This document shows positions 26,080 to 34,534 of a DNA stretch of 64,000 bases, piece by piece (the stretch's first letter is position 1; each line of letters begins with the position of its first letter). Location of the stretch: the NCBI RefSeq assembly GCF_009760405.1, contig NZ_WRPP01000001.1:992001-1056000 (forward strand), read 5' to 3'. The DNA comes from Nocardia terrae. GTDB taxonomy: Bacteria; Actinomycetota; Actinomycetes; Mycobacteriales; Mycobacteriaceae. A program made the position numbers and the translations under genes. Under the pieces are notes generated by a model. The model was not told the DNA's origin and did not search any database. It saw only the letters and a program-made list of their open reading frames with translations.

Positions 26080-27693
26080 GTGCGCAAGGTGGGTTACCGG
26101 CTGGCAGCGGCCGGTGCGTGTGCGGTGATGGGTTTGGCCGTCGCCGGGTGTGGCGGTAGCGGGGATTCGGGCAAGCACGACCAGCATGTGCTGTTGCTGT
26201 CGATCGACGGTATGCACCAGTCGGATCTGGCCGATTATGTGGCGGCGCATCAGGATTCGGCGCTGGCCAAGCTGGTCGCGCGCGGCGCGCAGTACACCAA
26301 CGCGCAGGTGCCGACCCCGGCCGACTCCTTCCCCGGCACGATCGCCATGATCACCGGCGGCAGCCCGAAGACCACCGGCGTCTACTACGACGACACCTGG
26401 GCCCGCGATCTGCTCCCGGCCGGCACCAAGGACTGCGCCACCGCCAAGAAGGGCGCGCAGGTCCCGCTGACCGAGGAGATCGACAAGAACACCGACGCAC
26501 TCGACGGCGGCCAGGGCCTGTCCGGTCTGCCCGACGGCATCACGGCCATGACCGACGACCCGAGCGCCGTGCTGGATCCGGCCAAGCTGCCGGTGGATCC
26601 GGCCACCTGCAAGCCGATCCAGCCGTCGGACTACCTGAAGGTGAACTCCATCTTCTCGGTGGTGCACGCGGCCGGTCAGCGCACCGCGTGGTCGGACAAG
26701 CACCCGGCGTACCAGATGATGAACGCCAAGGGCGGCAAGGCGATCGACGACCTGTTCACCCCGGAGATCGACAGCAAGTCGCCCAAGGGCGACGCCTGGA
26801 CCAAGGACCCCGACCAGACCAAGCGCTACGACACCTACAAGGCCGACGCTGTCGTCAACGAGATCGACGGCAAGGACCACTCGGGCGCGAAGCAGGTCGG
26901 CGTACCGGCGGTGTTCGGCATGAACTTCCAGGCGGTATCGGTCACCCAGAAGCTGGCCGCGTCGATGGGCTACTCCGCGGACGGGAAACCCGGTGCGCTG
27001 CTGGCGGGTTCGCTGGACTTCGTGGACCAGCAGATCGGTCGTTTCGTGGCCGCGCTGGACAAGGCGGGACTGAGTGAGAAGACCACGATCGTGGTGACCG
27101 CCAAGCACGGCCAGTCTCCGATCAAGCCGGACGCCCTGACCCGCGTCGACGACAAGCCGATCATCGACGGGATCGACAAGGAGTGGGCCGCCACCCATCC
27201 CGAGACCCCGAAGCTGATCGCGCACTCCCTCGACGACGCCGCCATCCTGTGGTGGCTCAACGACCGCTCGCCCGAGGCCGTCGCCTTCGCCAAGCGAAAG
27301 CTGCTGGAGGCCAACGGAACCGGCACCGACATCAACGGCAACCCGAAGCCGTTCACGGCCGCGGGCGTGGACGCCGACCAGGTGTACGCGGGTGCGGACG
27401 CCGTCAAGTTCTTCGGCGCGAACGCGGACGACGCGCGCGTCCCCGACCTCTTCGCGGGCACCAAGGGCACGGTCTACACCGCGGGCAAGTCCAAGATCGC
27501 CGAGCACGGCGGCTCCAGCCCCGAGGACCGCCACGTCCCCCTGCTGATCATCGGCTCCGGCATCACGAAGCACGATGTCCCCGACCAGGTTTCGATGACC
27601 CAGGTGGCCCCCACCATCCTGACTCGCCTCGGCCTGGACCCCGACAAACTCGACGCCGTGAAATCCGAACACACGGCGGCCCTGCCGAGCTGA
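26080..27693 (+). CDS. Lipoprotein, type I phosphodiesterase / alkaline-phosphatase superfamily
   Basis: Lipid-anchored extracytoplasmic hydrolase of 537 aa. The signal peptide ends in lipobox LAVAGC (Cys24). Alkaline-phosphatase-fold features: LLLSIDGMHQSDL (first metal Asp), PTPADSFPGTIAMITGG with the probable nucleophile, DFVDQQIGRFV (the D-x-x-hydrophobic pattern of PF01663), TAKHGQSP (Asp/His metal site) and AEHGGSSPEDRHVPLLI. Substrates in this family include nucleotide pyrophosphates and phosphodiesters; the actual one is unknown. GTG 26080 gives a proper signal peptide. A strong terminator follows. Confidence 0.9.
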   Translation: MRKVGYRLAAAGACAVMGLAVAGCGGSGDSGKHDQHVLLLSIDGMHQSDLADYVAAHQDSALAKLVARGAQYTNAQVPTPADSFPGTIAMITGGSPKTTGVYYDDTWARDLLPAGTKDCATAKKGAQVPLTEEIDKNTDALDGGQGLSGLPDGITAMTDDPSAVLDPAKLPVDPATCKPIQPSDYLKVNSIFSVVHAAGQRTAWSDKHPAYQMMNAKGGKAIDDLFTPEIDSKSPKGDAWTKDPDQTKRYDTYKADAVVNEIDGKDHSGAKQVGVPAVFGMNFQAVSVTQKLAASMGYSADGKPGALLAGSLDFVDQQIGRFVAALDKAGLSEKTTIVVTAKHGQSPIKPDALTRVDDKPIIDGIDKEWAATHPETPKLIAHSLDDAAILWWLNDRSPEAVAFAKRKLLEANGTGTDINGNPKPFTAAGVDADQVYAGADAVKFFGANADDARVPDLFAGTKGTVYTAGKSKIAEHGGSSPEDRHVPLLIIGSGITKHDVPDQVSMTQVAPTILTRLGLDPDKLDAVKSEHTAALPS

Positions 27694-27708
27694 GGGGTCC
27701 GACAGATC

Positions 27709-27736
27709 GGGGGGCTCTCGCATGTGAGAGCCCCCC
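27709..27736 (+). terminator. Intrinsic-type terminator after the phosphodiesterase gene
   Basis: Perfect 11-bp stem GGGGGGCTCTC / GAGAGCCCCCC with loop GCATGT, extended by AGAT/ATCT across one mismatch and followed by an AT-rich stretch (AATCTATT). Confidence 0.88.
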
Positions 27737-27765
27737 AATCTATTGCCCAGCATGTGACACTGCCC

Positions 27766-27839
27766 CGTCATTCCGGCGTGCTTCTGGCCGGAATCCACTG
27801 CAGCCGTGTGGATCCCGGCTAAAATATACCGGGATGACG
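27766..27839. repeat. REP-like intergenic element with two hairpins
   Basis: CGTCA at one end and TGACG at the other bracket two hairpins: ATTCCGGC / GCCGGAAT with a 9-nt loop, and ATCCCGG / CCGGGAT with an A/T-rich 10-nt loop. This layout (GTCATTCC...GGAATCC...GGGATGAC) resembles dispersed palindromic elements of other bacteria. It lies between convergent genes. Other copies cannot be tested within this window. Confidence 0.6.
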
Positions 27840-27871
27840 AGGAGGGGCATGCCGGGATGGCGAGGGGTGGG

Positions 27872-28573
27872 CTATGACTGGAAGCGGTAGCCCATGCCCG
27901 CCTCCGTGAGCAGATGCTTCGGCTGGGAGGGGTCGTCTTCGAGTTTGCGGCGGAGCTGGGCGAGATACACGCGCAGGTAATGGGTTTCGGTGGCGTAAGA
28001 CGGACCCCACACCTCGCGCAGCAGTTCCCGGCGGCCGACCAGCTTGCCCTTGTTGCGGACCAGCATCTCCAGCACGCCCCATTCGGTCGGGGTCAGGTGC
28101 ACGTCGTGCCCATGCCGGGTCACCTTCTTCGAGGCGAGATCGACGGTGAAGGAGGCGGTTTCGATGACCGGCTCGGCGGCGTCGGCGGTATTGGCGGAAC
28201 GGCGGACCGCGGCGCGCAGCCGGGCCAGCAGCTCGTCCATGCCGAAGGGTTTGGTGACGTAGTCGTCCGCGCCCGCGTCGAGCGCCTCCACCTTGTCGGA
28301 GGAGTCGGTGCGGGCCGAGAGCACGATGACCGGTGCGGTGGACCAGCCGCGCAGGCCCGCCAGCACCTCGATGCCGTCCATGTCGGGCAGGCCGAGGTCG
28401 AGAATGATGACCTCGGGATGCTTCTCGGCGGCGGCCCGCAGTGCCGCGGCCCCGGTGGAGGCCGTGGTCACCTCGTAGCCGCGCACCGACAGATTGATGC
28501 GCAGGGCGCGCAGAATCTGTGGTTCGTCATCGACCACAAGCACTTTGATCGGCGCTGCCGCCGCGTTCGTCAC
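27872..28573 (-). CDS. kdpE: Response regulator KdpE
   Basis: OmpR-family regulator of 233 aa controlling the high-affinity potassium ATPase genes. The receiver domain (about 9-122) has acidic DDE, phospho-acceptor Asp59 in IILDLGLPD, and KPF with the conserved lysine. The winged-helix domain (about 140-232) ends VYLAQLRRKLEDD...GMGYRF. Its start overlaps the kdpD stop by 4 nt. Its likely target, kdpFABC, lies 7 kb away on the other strand. Confidence 0.95.
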   Translation of the reverse strand: MTNAAAAPIKVLVVDDEPQILRALRINLSVRGYEVTTASTGAAALRAAAEKHPEVIILDLGLPDMDGIEVLAGLRGWSTAPVIVLSARTDSSDKVEALDAGADDYVTKPFGMDELLARLRAAVRRSANTADAAEPVIETASFTVDLASKKVTRHGHDVHLTPTEWGVLEMLVRNKGKLVGRRELLREVWGPSYATETHYLRVYLAQLRRKLEDDPSQPKHLLTEAGMGYRFQS

Positions 28574-31089
28574 CCGTTCTCCTCTGTCGTGCCCGCTGGG
28601 TCGTCGCCCGCGGGCAGCTCGATCACCATTGTCAATCCGCCGCCGGGGGTCGGCTCCGCGTGCACGGTGCCGTCCATGGCGTCCACGAAACCGCGTACCA
28701 CCGACAGTCCCAGCCCCACACCGGTGGAGGTGTCGCGGTCGCCCATGCGCTGGAACGGTTCGAAGAGCTGATCCTCGAGGCCGGTCGGTACGCCCGGACC
28801 GGTATCGACCACCGTAACGGCCACCCGCTTCCCGACCTGCTCCGCCGCGACCCGCACCACCGAATCCCTGGGCGAGTAGCGGGCCGCGTTGTCGATCAGA
28901 TTGGCCAGGACCCGTTCCAGCAGACCGGGATCGGCGCGCACCGAGAGCGCGTCCACCTCCACCTTGACCCGGTCCATGGTGGTGCGGCGCATGCCGCGGG
29001 TGCCCATGCCCATGAGCGCGTGATGCACCACCTCGTCCAGGTACACCTTGCGCACCTGCGGTTTGATCACCCCGACCGCCAGCCGCGAGGAGTCCAGCAG
29101 ATTGCCGACCAGGGCGGTCAGCTGATCCACCGATTCCTCGATGGTTTCCAGCAATTCGGCGGTGTCCTCGGGGGAGAACTCGACATCGTCGCTGCGCAGG
29201 CTCGACACCGCCGCCTTGGCCGCGGCCAGCGGGGTGCGCAGGTCGTGACTGACCGCGGAGAGCAGGGCGCGGCGCAGTTTGTCGGCCTCCATGACGGCCT
29301 GCGCGGCGCTGGCCTCTTCCTGCAATTGCGTCTGATGCACCAGTCCGGCCGCCTGATTCGCGACCGCGCCGAGTACGAGGCGGTCCCCGGAGGTCACGGG
29401 ACGTCCTCGCAACAGCAGCCAGTGCATGTCATCGCCCGCCTCCAATGCGGTCAGCGAATCGTCGACCTTGGACGGCGGGTCCTCGCCCGCCGAGGCGACC
29501 ACCTCGTCGTCGGCGATCAGGCTGACCGCCTCCTGCCCCCAGGTCTCGCGGGCGCGCTCGAGCAGATCCTGCAGGTCCGCGCCGTGCAGCACCGAGCCCG
29601 CGAACAGGGCCAGCAGTTCGGCCTGCCGGGAAGCCTTGCGCGCCTCCCGGGTTCGCTTGGCCGCCACGTCGACCAGCGCCGCCACCGCGACGGCCACGAA
29701 CAGCAGCACCACGATGGTGAGGAAGTTGTCCAGCTGGGCGATGGTCAGGCTGTAGCGCGGTTCGGTGAAGAACCAGTTCAGCAGGACGCCCGACAGGATC
29801 GCCGAGAGCGCCGCGGGGGCCACGCCGCCCAGCAGCGAGACGGCGATGACGCCGGTGAAGAACAGCGCGCTCTCACCACTGAGATCCAGCAGCCGATCGA
29901 GCCAGAAGTAGGTGACGGCGCAGATGGCCGAGGGCACCAGGAAGGCCGCCGACCACGACGTGACCTTGCGCTCGCCCCGGGTCAGCGAGGACCAGCGGAA
30001 TCCGCCACCCTTGTTGGATTCCTCGTGGGTCACCATGTGCACGTCGATCTTGCCGGACGCCTGCACCACGGTGGCGCCGATGCCCTCGTCGAGCATGCGG
30101 GCCCAGCGTGAGCGCCGGGAGGTGCCCAGCACCAGCTGGGTGGCGTTGACCTGGCGCGCGAAATCCAGCAGCGCCGAGGGCACGTCCTCGCCGGTGACGG
30201 TGTGCAGGCTGGCGTCGAGGCTGGTGGCCAGGTCGCGCAGGCGGCCCAGGCGCTGCGAGGAGACGCCGGCCAGGCCGTCACCGCGCACGATGTGCAGCAC
30301 GATCAGCTCGGCGCTGGACTTGGCGGCGATGCGGCTGGCGCGTCGCACGATGGTCTCGGATTCGGGGCCGCCGGTCACCGCGACCACGACGCGCTCGCGC
30401 GCCTCCCAGGTCTTGGTGATCTTGTGGTCCTCGCGGTATTTGGCGAGGGCGGCGTCCACCTGGTCGGCCAGCCACAGCAGCGCCAGCTCGCGCAGCGCGG
30501 TCAGGTTGCCGGGGCGGAAGTAGTTGCGCAGGGCCGCGTCCACCTTCTCGGCGGCGTAGACATTGCCGTGGGACATTCTGCGCCGCAGCGCTTCCGGCGT
30601 GATGTCGACCAGCTCCACCTGGTCGGCGGCGCGAACCACCCAGTCCGGCACCGTTTCCCGCTGCACCACGCCGGTGATCTGCTCGACCACGTCGTTGAGG
30701 CTCTCCAGGTGCTGCACATTGACCGTGGACACCACGTCGATGCCCGCGTCCAGCAGCTCCTGCACGTCCTGCCAGCGCTTCTCGTGCTTGCTGCCCGGGA
30801 CGTTGGTGTGCGCGAGCTCGTCGACCAGCACCACCGCCGGTCGCCGCCGCAGCACCGCCTCGACGTCCAGTTCGGGCAGCGTGGTCCCGCGGTACTCGAT
30901 CATCCGGGGCGGAATCCGCTCGATTCCCCCGAGCATCTCGGCGGTCTTGGAACGCCCGTGGGTCTCCACCACGGCCGCCACCACGTCCCGCCCGCGCTCC
31001 AACCGCCGATGCGCTTCCGACAGCATCGAGAAGGTCTTGCCCACGCCGGGGGCAGCGCCGAGATAGATCCGTAGTTGGCCGCGTTTCAC
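28570..31089 (-). CDS. kdpD: Sensor histidine kinase KdpD
   Basis: Membrane histidine kinase/phosphatase of 839 aa sensing potassium limitation or ionic stress. Order: N-terminal KdpD domain with Walker A GAAPGVGKTFSM and Walker B VLVDELAHTN, a universal-stress-protein-like domain (about 220-370), four transmembrane helices (DUF4118, about 400-500), a GAF-like region, dimerisation/phospho-acceptor SHDLRTPLAAAKAAV, and an HATPase with DNAARYSP and GPGVP. GTG 31089 is chosen since the family N-terminus is KRGxLRIYLGAAPG; it overlaps the preceding small gene by 4 nt. It overlaps kdpE by 4 nt. Confidence 0.95.
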   Translation of the reverse strand: MKRGQLRIYLGAAPGVGKTFSMLSEAHRRLERGRDVVAAVVETHGRSKTAEMLGGIERIPPRMIEYRGTTLPELDVEAVLRRRPAVVLVDELAHTNVPGSKHEKRWQDVQELLDAGIDVVSTVNVQHLESLNDVVEQITGVVQRETVPDWVVRAADQVELVDITPEALRRRMSHGNVYAAEKVDAALRNYFRPGNLTALRELALLWLADQVDAALAKYREDHKITKTWEARERVVVAVTGGPESETIVRRASRIAAKSSAELIVLHIVRGDGLAGVSSQRLGRLRDLATSLDASLHTVTGEDVPSALLDFARQVNATQLVLGTSRRSRWARMLDEGIGATVVQASGKIDVHMVTHEESNKGGGFRWSSLTRGERKVTSWSAAFLVPSAICAVTYFWLDRLLDLSGESALFFTGVIAVSLLGGVAPAALSAILSGVLLNWFFTEPRYSLTIAQLDNFLTIVVLLFVAVAVAALVDVAAKRTREARKASRQAELLALFAGSVLHGADLQDLLERARETWGQEAVSLIADDEVVASAGEDPPSKVDDSLTALEAGDDMHWLLLRGRPVTSGDRLVLGAVANQAAGLVHQTQLQEEASAAQAVMEADKLRRALLSAVSHDLRTPLAAAKAAVSSLRSDDVEFSPEDTAELLETIEESVDQLTALVGNLLDSSRLAVGVIKPQVRKVYLDEVVHHALMGMGTRGMRRTTMDRVKVEVDALSVRADPGLLERVLANLIDNAARYSPRDSVVRVAAEQVGKRVAVTVVDTGPGVPTGLEDQLFEPFQRMGDRDTSTGVGLGLSVVRGFVDAMDGTVHAEPTPGGGLTMVIELPAGDDPAGTTEENG

Positions 31090-31238
31090 TCGTCCATCAT
31101 CGCGCGGGGTGCGCGGATGCCCTGCTGCGCCGTGCGGACGGGTGCGCGTGTGCCTTCGGCGGCGGCCAGTACGCGCAGTACCAGCGCGCAACCGATGAAC
31201 CCGAAGATCACCATCAGGGTGACGGCGATGTGCGGCAC
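31086..31238 (-). CDS. 50-aa single-pass membrane protein coupled to kdpD
   Basis: Small protein from GTG 31238 with a good ribosome site (AAGGAG, 6 nt upstream). Residues about 4-24 (IAVTLMVIFGFIGCALVLRV) are one membrane helix; a basic cytoplasmic tail follows. Its stop overlaps the kdpD start by 4 nt, so the two are translationally coupled. It is not KdpF, which is encoded before kdpA in this window. It could be a KdpD-associated microprotein; no family is recognised. Confidence 0.72.
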   Translation of the reverse strand: MPHIAVTLMVIFGFIGCALVLRVLAAAEGTRAPVRTAQQGIRAPRAMMDE

Positions 31239-31273
31239 GGGCGTCTCCTTACATACATGCCTGGTGTGTGTGC

Positions 31274-31301
31274 CCGGCCGCGCGTTCGTGGGCGCGGCCG
31301 G
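31274..31301 (-). promoter_or_regulatory. Leader hairpin upstream of the kdpDE operon
   Basis: Perfect 10-bp stem CCGGCCGCGC / GCGCGGCCGG around an 8-nt spacer, 36 nt upstream of the 50-aa gene's start codon. It may lie in the mRNA leader and act as an attenuator, or it may be a protein site in the promoter shared with the divergent kinase gene. Confidence 0.45.
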
Positions 31302-31480
31302 ACTCTCCACTTCATACCGTCTGCGCTGGTCAACTAGCTGCCCCTAACGCTTTCTTTACGCCCGCGCGTCGCGATGTTGACGACATCCGAGCGGGCGGCG
31401 CGGGCGGTGTGCAAGGCCCGTCACAGACCATCCGGTACGAGATCTCGCGCGGTGAGGATGGCGACCCTAAGCTGTCGCAC

Positions 31481-33208
31481 GTGAATTCCGGGCGGACTCT
31501 GGTCGACGGGCGTTTCGAGTTGATCGAACCACTCGGTAGCGGCGGCATGGGGACGGTGTGGCGGGCGTACGACGTCGCGCTGCATCGTGAGGTGGCGTTG
31601 AAGGAGGTGCGGGCCGAAGGGGAGGCGACCTCGGCCGAGGTGCAGCGGGAGCGGGTGCTGCGGGAAGCGCGGGCGCTGGCGCGGATCGCGCATCCGAATG
31701 TGGTGGCCATCCACCACATCGTGGACACGCCCGCGGAGCAGCATCCGTGGATCGTCATGGAGTTGGTCGCGGGTGGGTCGCTCGCGGATCGGCTGGACCA
31801 GGGGCCGATGGCGCCCGCGCAGGCGGCGGCGGTCGGGCGGGGCATCCTGGCGGGGCTGCGGGCCGCGCACGCGGTGGGGGTCCTGCATCGTGATGTGAAA
31901 CCGCCGAATGTGCTGCTGCGCGCGGACGGTTCGCCGGTTCTCACCGACTTCGGGATCGCCGCCGTCAACGATCTGACCGGGCTCACGTCCACCGGCAGCG
32001 TGGTCGGATCGCTGCCCTACGTCGCGCCCGAACGCTTGCAGGGTCACGAGGGCAACCCGGCCTCTGACCTGTGGTCGCTGGGCTTGGTGCTGTTCGCCGC
32101 CGTCGAGGGCTATCAGCCCATGCGCCGCGACACCGATGTGGCGACCCTGGCCGCGGTCCTCATGGGCGCCGTCCCGCCGCCTCGTCAGGCCGGACCGCTG
32201 ACGCCGGTACTGCAGGCCCTGCTGGTCCCCAACCCGGGCCATCGGCCATCGGCCGACCAGGTCGACCACATGCTCGCCCAGGTGGCCTCGACGGGTGGTT
32301 CGCCGGTGGAACCGCCTGCGCTCCAATACCCTTCGGCCTCGCAGCAGACGGTGACGTCTCCTCGGCCCCGCGACCACACCCCGCCTCCGCAACCCCGTGC
32401 CTTCTCAGCGGTTCGCACGCCGCAGCCTTACACTGCGCCGCAGTCCCAGCCTTTCGCAGTGTCGCAGTCTCAGCCTTTCGCGGTGCCGCAGGCTCAGTCC
32501 TTCACGGCAGCACAGCCCTTCCCGCAGACTCCTCCGGACCCGGTTCCGGTTGCGTCGCAGCGCAATCCGGTGCCGTGGATCCTCACGGGCGTAGCGGTCG
32601 TGTTGGTCGTCGCCGTTGCCGTGGTCGTGGCACTATGGCCCAAATCCTCGGGCGGCCAAGGTATGTCGGGTCGGCCGAGTGTCCAGGCGCAACCGGGCGG
32701 CGTCACGCTGTCGGGTGGGGCGATTTCGCCGACCGTCATCGCTCCCACCACCGCTGCTGGTGACTCCACGGTCGACCTGCTGACCCCCGACGGCGTGCGC
32801 AAGGCTGTCACGGCCCTCGAAAAGGCTTCCGGTGGAAAGCAGTTCGCGGAGACCACCATCTATCCCGAATACGTCATCGCGAAGGCGCCGCTGCCGGACC
32901 GGCCGAAGCACTACGACGAGTTCACCTACCGCGACGGCGCGGTCAAGCGCCAGACGGGTGGCCAGCTCACCGACGCCACCCTCGAACTGAGCTCCATCAA
33001 CTGGGACATCCTGCCCGCCCTGCTGGCGGCGGCGAACCAGAACCTCGAGGTGTCCGACCCGACGTCGCGCTACATAATCGTCGACACCGCCGGCACGTTC
33101 ACCGACGGCGTCCCCTGCCTGCGCGTCTACATCTCCAACGCGTACAACGACGGCGGATACGTCTCCGCGAGCCTCGACGGCACCATCAACCGGACCTACA
33201 AGAAATAG
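31481..33208 (+). CDS. Transmembrane Ser/Thr protein kinase
   Basis: Receptor-type kinase of 575 aa. The kinase domain (about 10-265) has GSGGMG, VALKEV (ATP lysine), HRDVKPPNVLL, TDFGIAA and APERL. A Pro/Gln-rich juxtamembrane linker contains near-repeats (QSQPFAV twice, then AQSFTAAQPF). One transmembrane helix (WILTGVAVVLVVAVAVVVAL) is followed by a ~210-residue extracytoplasmic domain of unknown fold, with one cysteine. GTG 31481 gives the standard kinase N-terminus; the frame is open further upstream but without protein-like sequence. It is divergent from kdpDE. No substrate can be read. Confidence 0.92.
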   Translation: MNSGRTLVDGRFELIEPLGSGGMGTVWRAYDVALHREVALKEVRAEGEATSAEVQRERVLREARALARIAHPNVVAIHHIVDTPAEQHPWIVMELVAGGSLADRLDQGPMAPAQAAAVGRGILAGLRAAHAVGVLHRDVKPPNVLLRADGSPVLTDFGIAAVNDLTGLTSTGSVVGSLPYVAPERLQGHEGNPASDLWSLGLVLFAAVEGYQPMRRDTDVATLAAVLMGAVPPPRQAGPLTPVLQALLVPNPGHRPSADQVDHMLAQVASTGGSPVEPPALQYPSASQQTVTSPRPRDHTPPPQPRAFSAVRTPQPYTAPQSQPFAVSQSQPFAVPQAQSFTAAQPFPQTPPDPVPVASQRNPVPWILTGVAVVLVVAVAVVVALWPKSSGGQGMSGRPSVQAQPGGVTLSGGAISPTVIAPTTAAGDSTVDLLTPDGVRKAVTALEKASGGKQFAETTIYPEYVIAKAPLPDRPKHYDEFTYRDGAVKRQTGGQLTDATLELSSINWDILPALLAAANQNLEVSDPTSRYIIVDTAGTFTDGVPCLRVYISNAYNDGGYVSASLDGTINRTYKK

Positions 33209-33228
33209 GCCCGTGACGGTGTGGGTGC

Positions 33229-33519
33229 TCAGACGCTCGCGCCACTCCGATTCAATCGCGAAACCAGCAGTACTCCGCCGCCGATCAGGAACAGTGCGCC
33301 GAGTCCGATGCCGCCCCAGCCGGTGGTGGTGTTGTCCGACTTCTGCGCGTTGTAGTCGCGCACCGCGGTGGTCGCGCCATGCTTGGTCTCCCGGCATTGA
33401 TCGCCCTCGGTCATGATCTGACCGCCACACGTGACGTCGGTCTTGTTGAGCTGATTCATGCCCACGAAGATCAAGAAGATCCCGAGTACGACAGCGAAAA
33501 TAGGCCGAATGATACGCAT
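33229..33519 (-). CDS. Small two-helix membrane protein
   Basis: Protein of 96 aa with an N-terminal helix (IFAVVLGIFLIFVGM), an external ~40-residue loop with two cysteines (VTCGGQIMTEGDQC) that could form a disulfide, and a second helix (GIGLGALFLIGGGVLLV) followed by a short basic end. No family assigned with confidence. It converges on the kinase gene with a 20-bp gap. Confidence 0.75.
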   Translation of the reverse strand: MRIIRPIFAVVLGIFLIFVGMNQLNKTDVTCGGQIMTEGDQCRETKHGATTAVRDYNAQKSDNTTTGWGGIGLGALFLIGGGVLLVSRLNRSGASV

Positions 33520-33727
33520 CGGCTAAGCCCCCCATAAACTTTCATGTCTTTCGAAGTCGAGCGGGTAGAACCTAGCACAGTGGTTTTCGGGGGATCCAAA
33601 CGTTTCGACGACGAAGCCGCCGCGCCCTTTCGGATCGCGGCGGCTCCTGTCCCGGCACGCCCTGACATGCCGGTGACGGCTGTGCCGGAGGTTCGTCAGC
33701 GCTGGCTGGGCCGGTGGCCGTGATTGG

Positions 33728-34534
33728 CTAGAGCCGGTTGCTCCAGGTGGCCAGCCGGGTGCGGGCGCGCGAATTGCGCACCAGCGCTGCGGCATTCGTG
33801 GGTTCGCCGCCTTCGTAATAGCCGCCGTTGCGCACCGGGGTGCCCGGTGCGGCCAGGTGAACCAGCAGGGCCGCGGCGCTGTCGAGCGGCGCGGTGCGGT
33901 GGCTGCGCATCTGCGGCATGTCGATCTCGAAGTCGGCCGGGTGGACGCTGACCGTGGTCAGGCCGTCCGGTCCGGTCTCTGCCAGGGAGCGGCTGAACAT
34001 GGTCAGCGCCAGCTTGGACTGCGCGTAAATGGCCAGCGGCGTGTAGATTCCGCGCCTGCGATCCAGATCCGAGTAGTCGATATTGCCCGCCGCGTGCAGT
34101 TTCGAGGTGACAGCGACGACCCGGCCCCGGGCGGCCTCGAGCGCCGGAAGCAGGGCCATGGTGAGGCGCTGCGGGGCGAGATAGTTGACCTGGAAGGTCA
34201 ATTCGTGCCCGTCCTCGGTGTGGGTGCGCGCGAACGGGGCCGCGATCGACGCCGCATTGATCAGCGCGTCCAGTCGGCCGAGCTCCGCGGCGAGGGTGTG
34301 GCCGAGTTCGTCCACTTCGCTCAGCCGAGTGAAATCTGCCTGCACCATGCGCACCTGGCCGGACTTGGCCTCGGCCTGCAGGCGCTGCAGCGTCTCGTCG
34401 GCGTGGTTCTTGTCCAGGATGTGCGCGATGACGGTGTCGCCATCGGCGATCACCCGCTGCGCGGTCGCGAAACCGAGGCGCGTATCGGCCCCGGTCACGA
34501 GAACGGTGCGGGTGCTGGACAGGGTTGCGGACAT
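33728..34534 (-). CDS. Short-chain dehydrogenase/reductase
   Basis: NAD(P)-dependent Rossmann-fold oxidoreductase of 268 aa. The cofactor loop VTGADTRLGFATA is a variant of TGxxxGxG. Next come ALINAASIA (the NNAG position, with both first residues changed), a serine in VVAVTSKLHAAG, and the catalytic YAQSKLAL (YxxxK). It looks like the retinol dehydrogenase / light-dependent protochlorophyllide reductase-like SDRs. The substrate is unknown. ATG 34534 is chosen; the frame extends upstream without homology-like sequence. Confidence 0.87.
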   Translation of the reverse strand: MSATLSSTRTVLVTGADTRLGFATAQRVIADGDTVIAHILDKNHADETLQRLQAEAKSGQVRMVQADFTRLSEVDELGHTLAAELGRLDALINAASIAAPFARTHTEDGHELTFQVNYLAPQRLTMALLPALEAARGRVVAVTSKLHAAGNIDYSDLDRRRGIYTPLAIYAQSKLALTMFSRSLAETGPDGLTTVSVHPADFEIDMPQMRSHRTAPLDSAAALLVHLAAPGTPVRNGGYYEGGEPTNAAALVRNSRARTRLATWSNRL

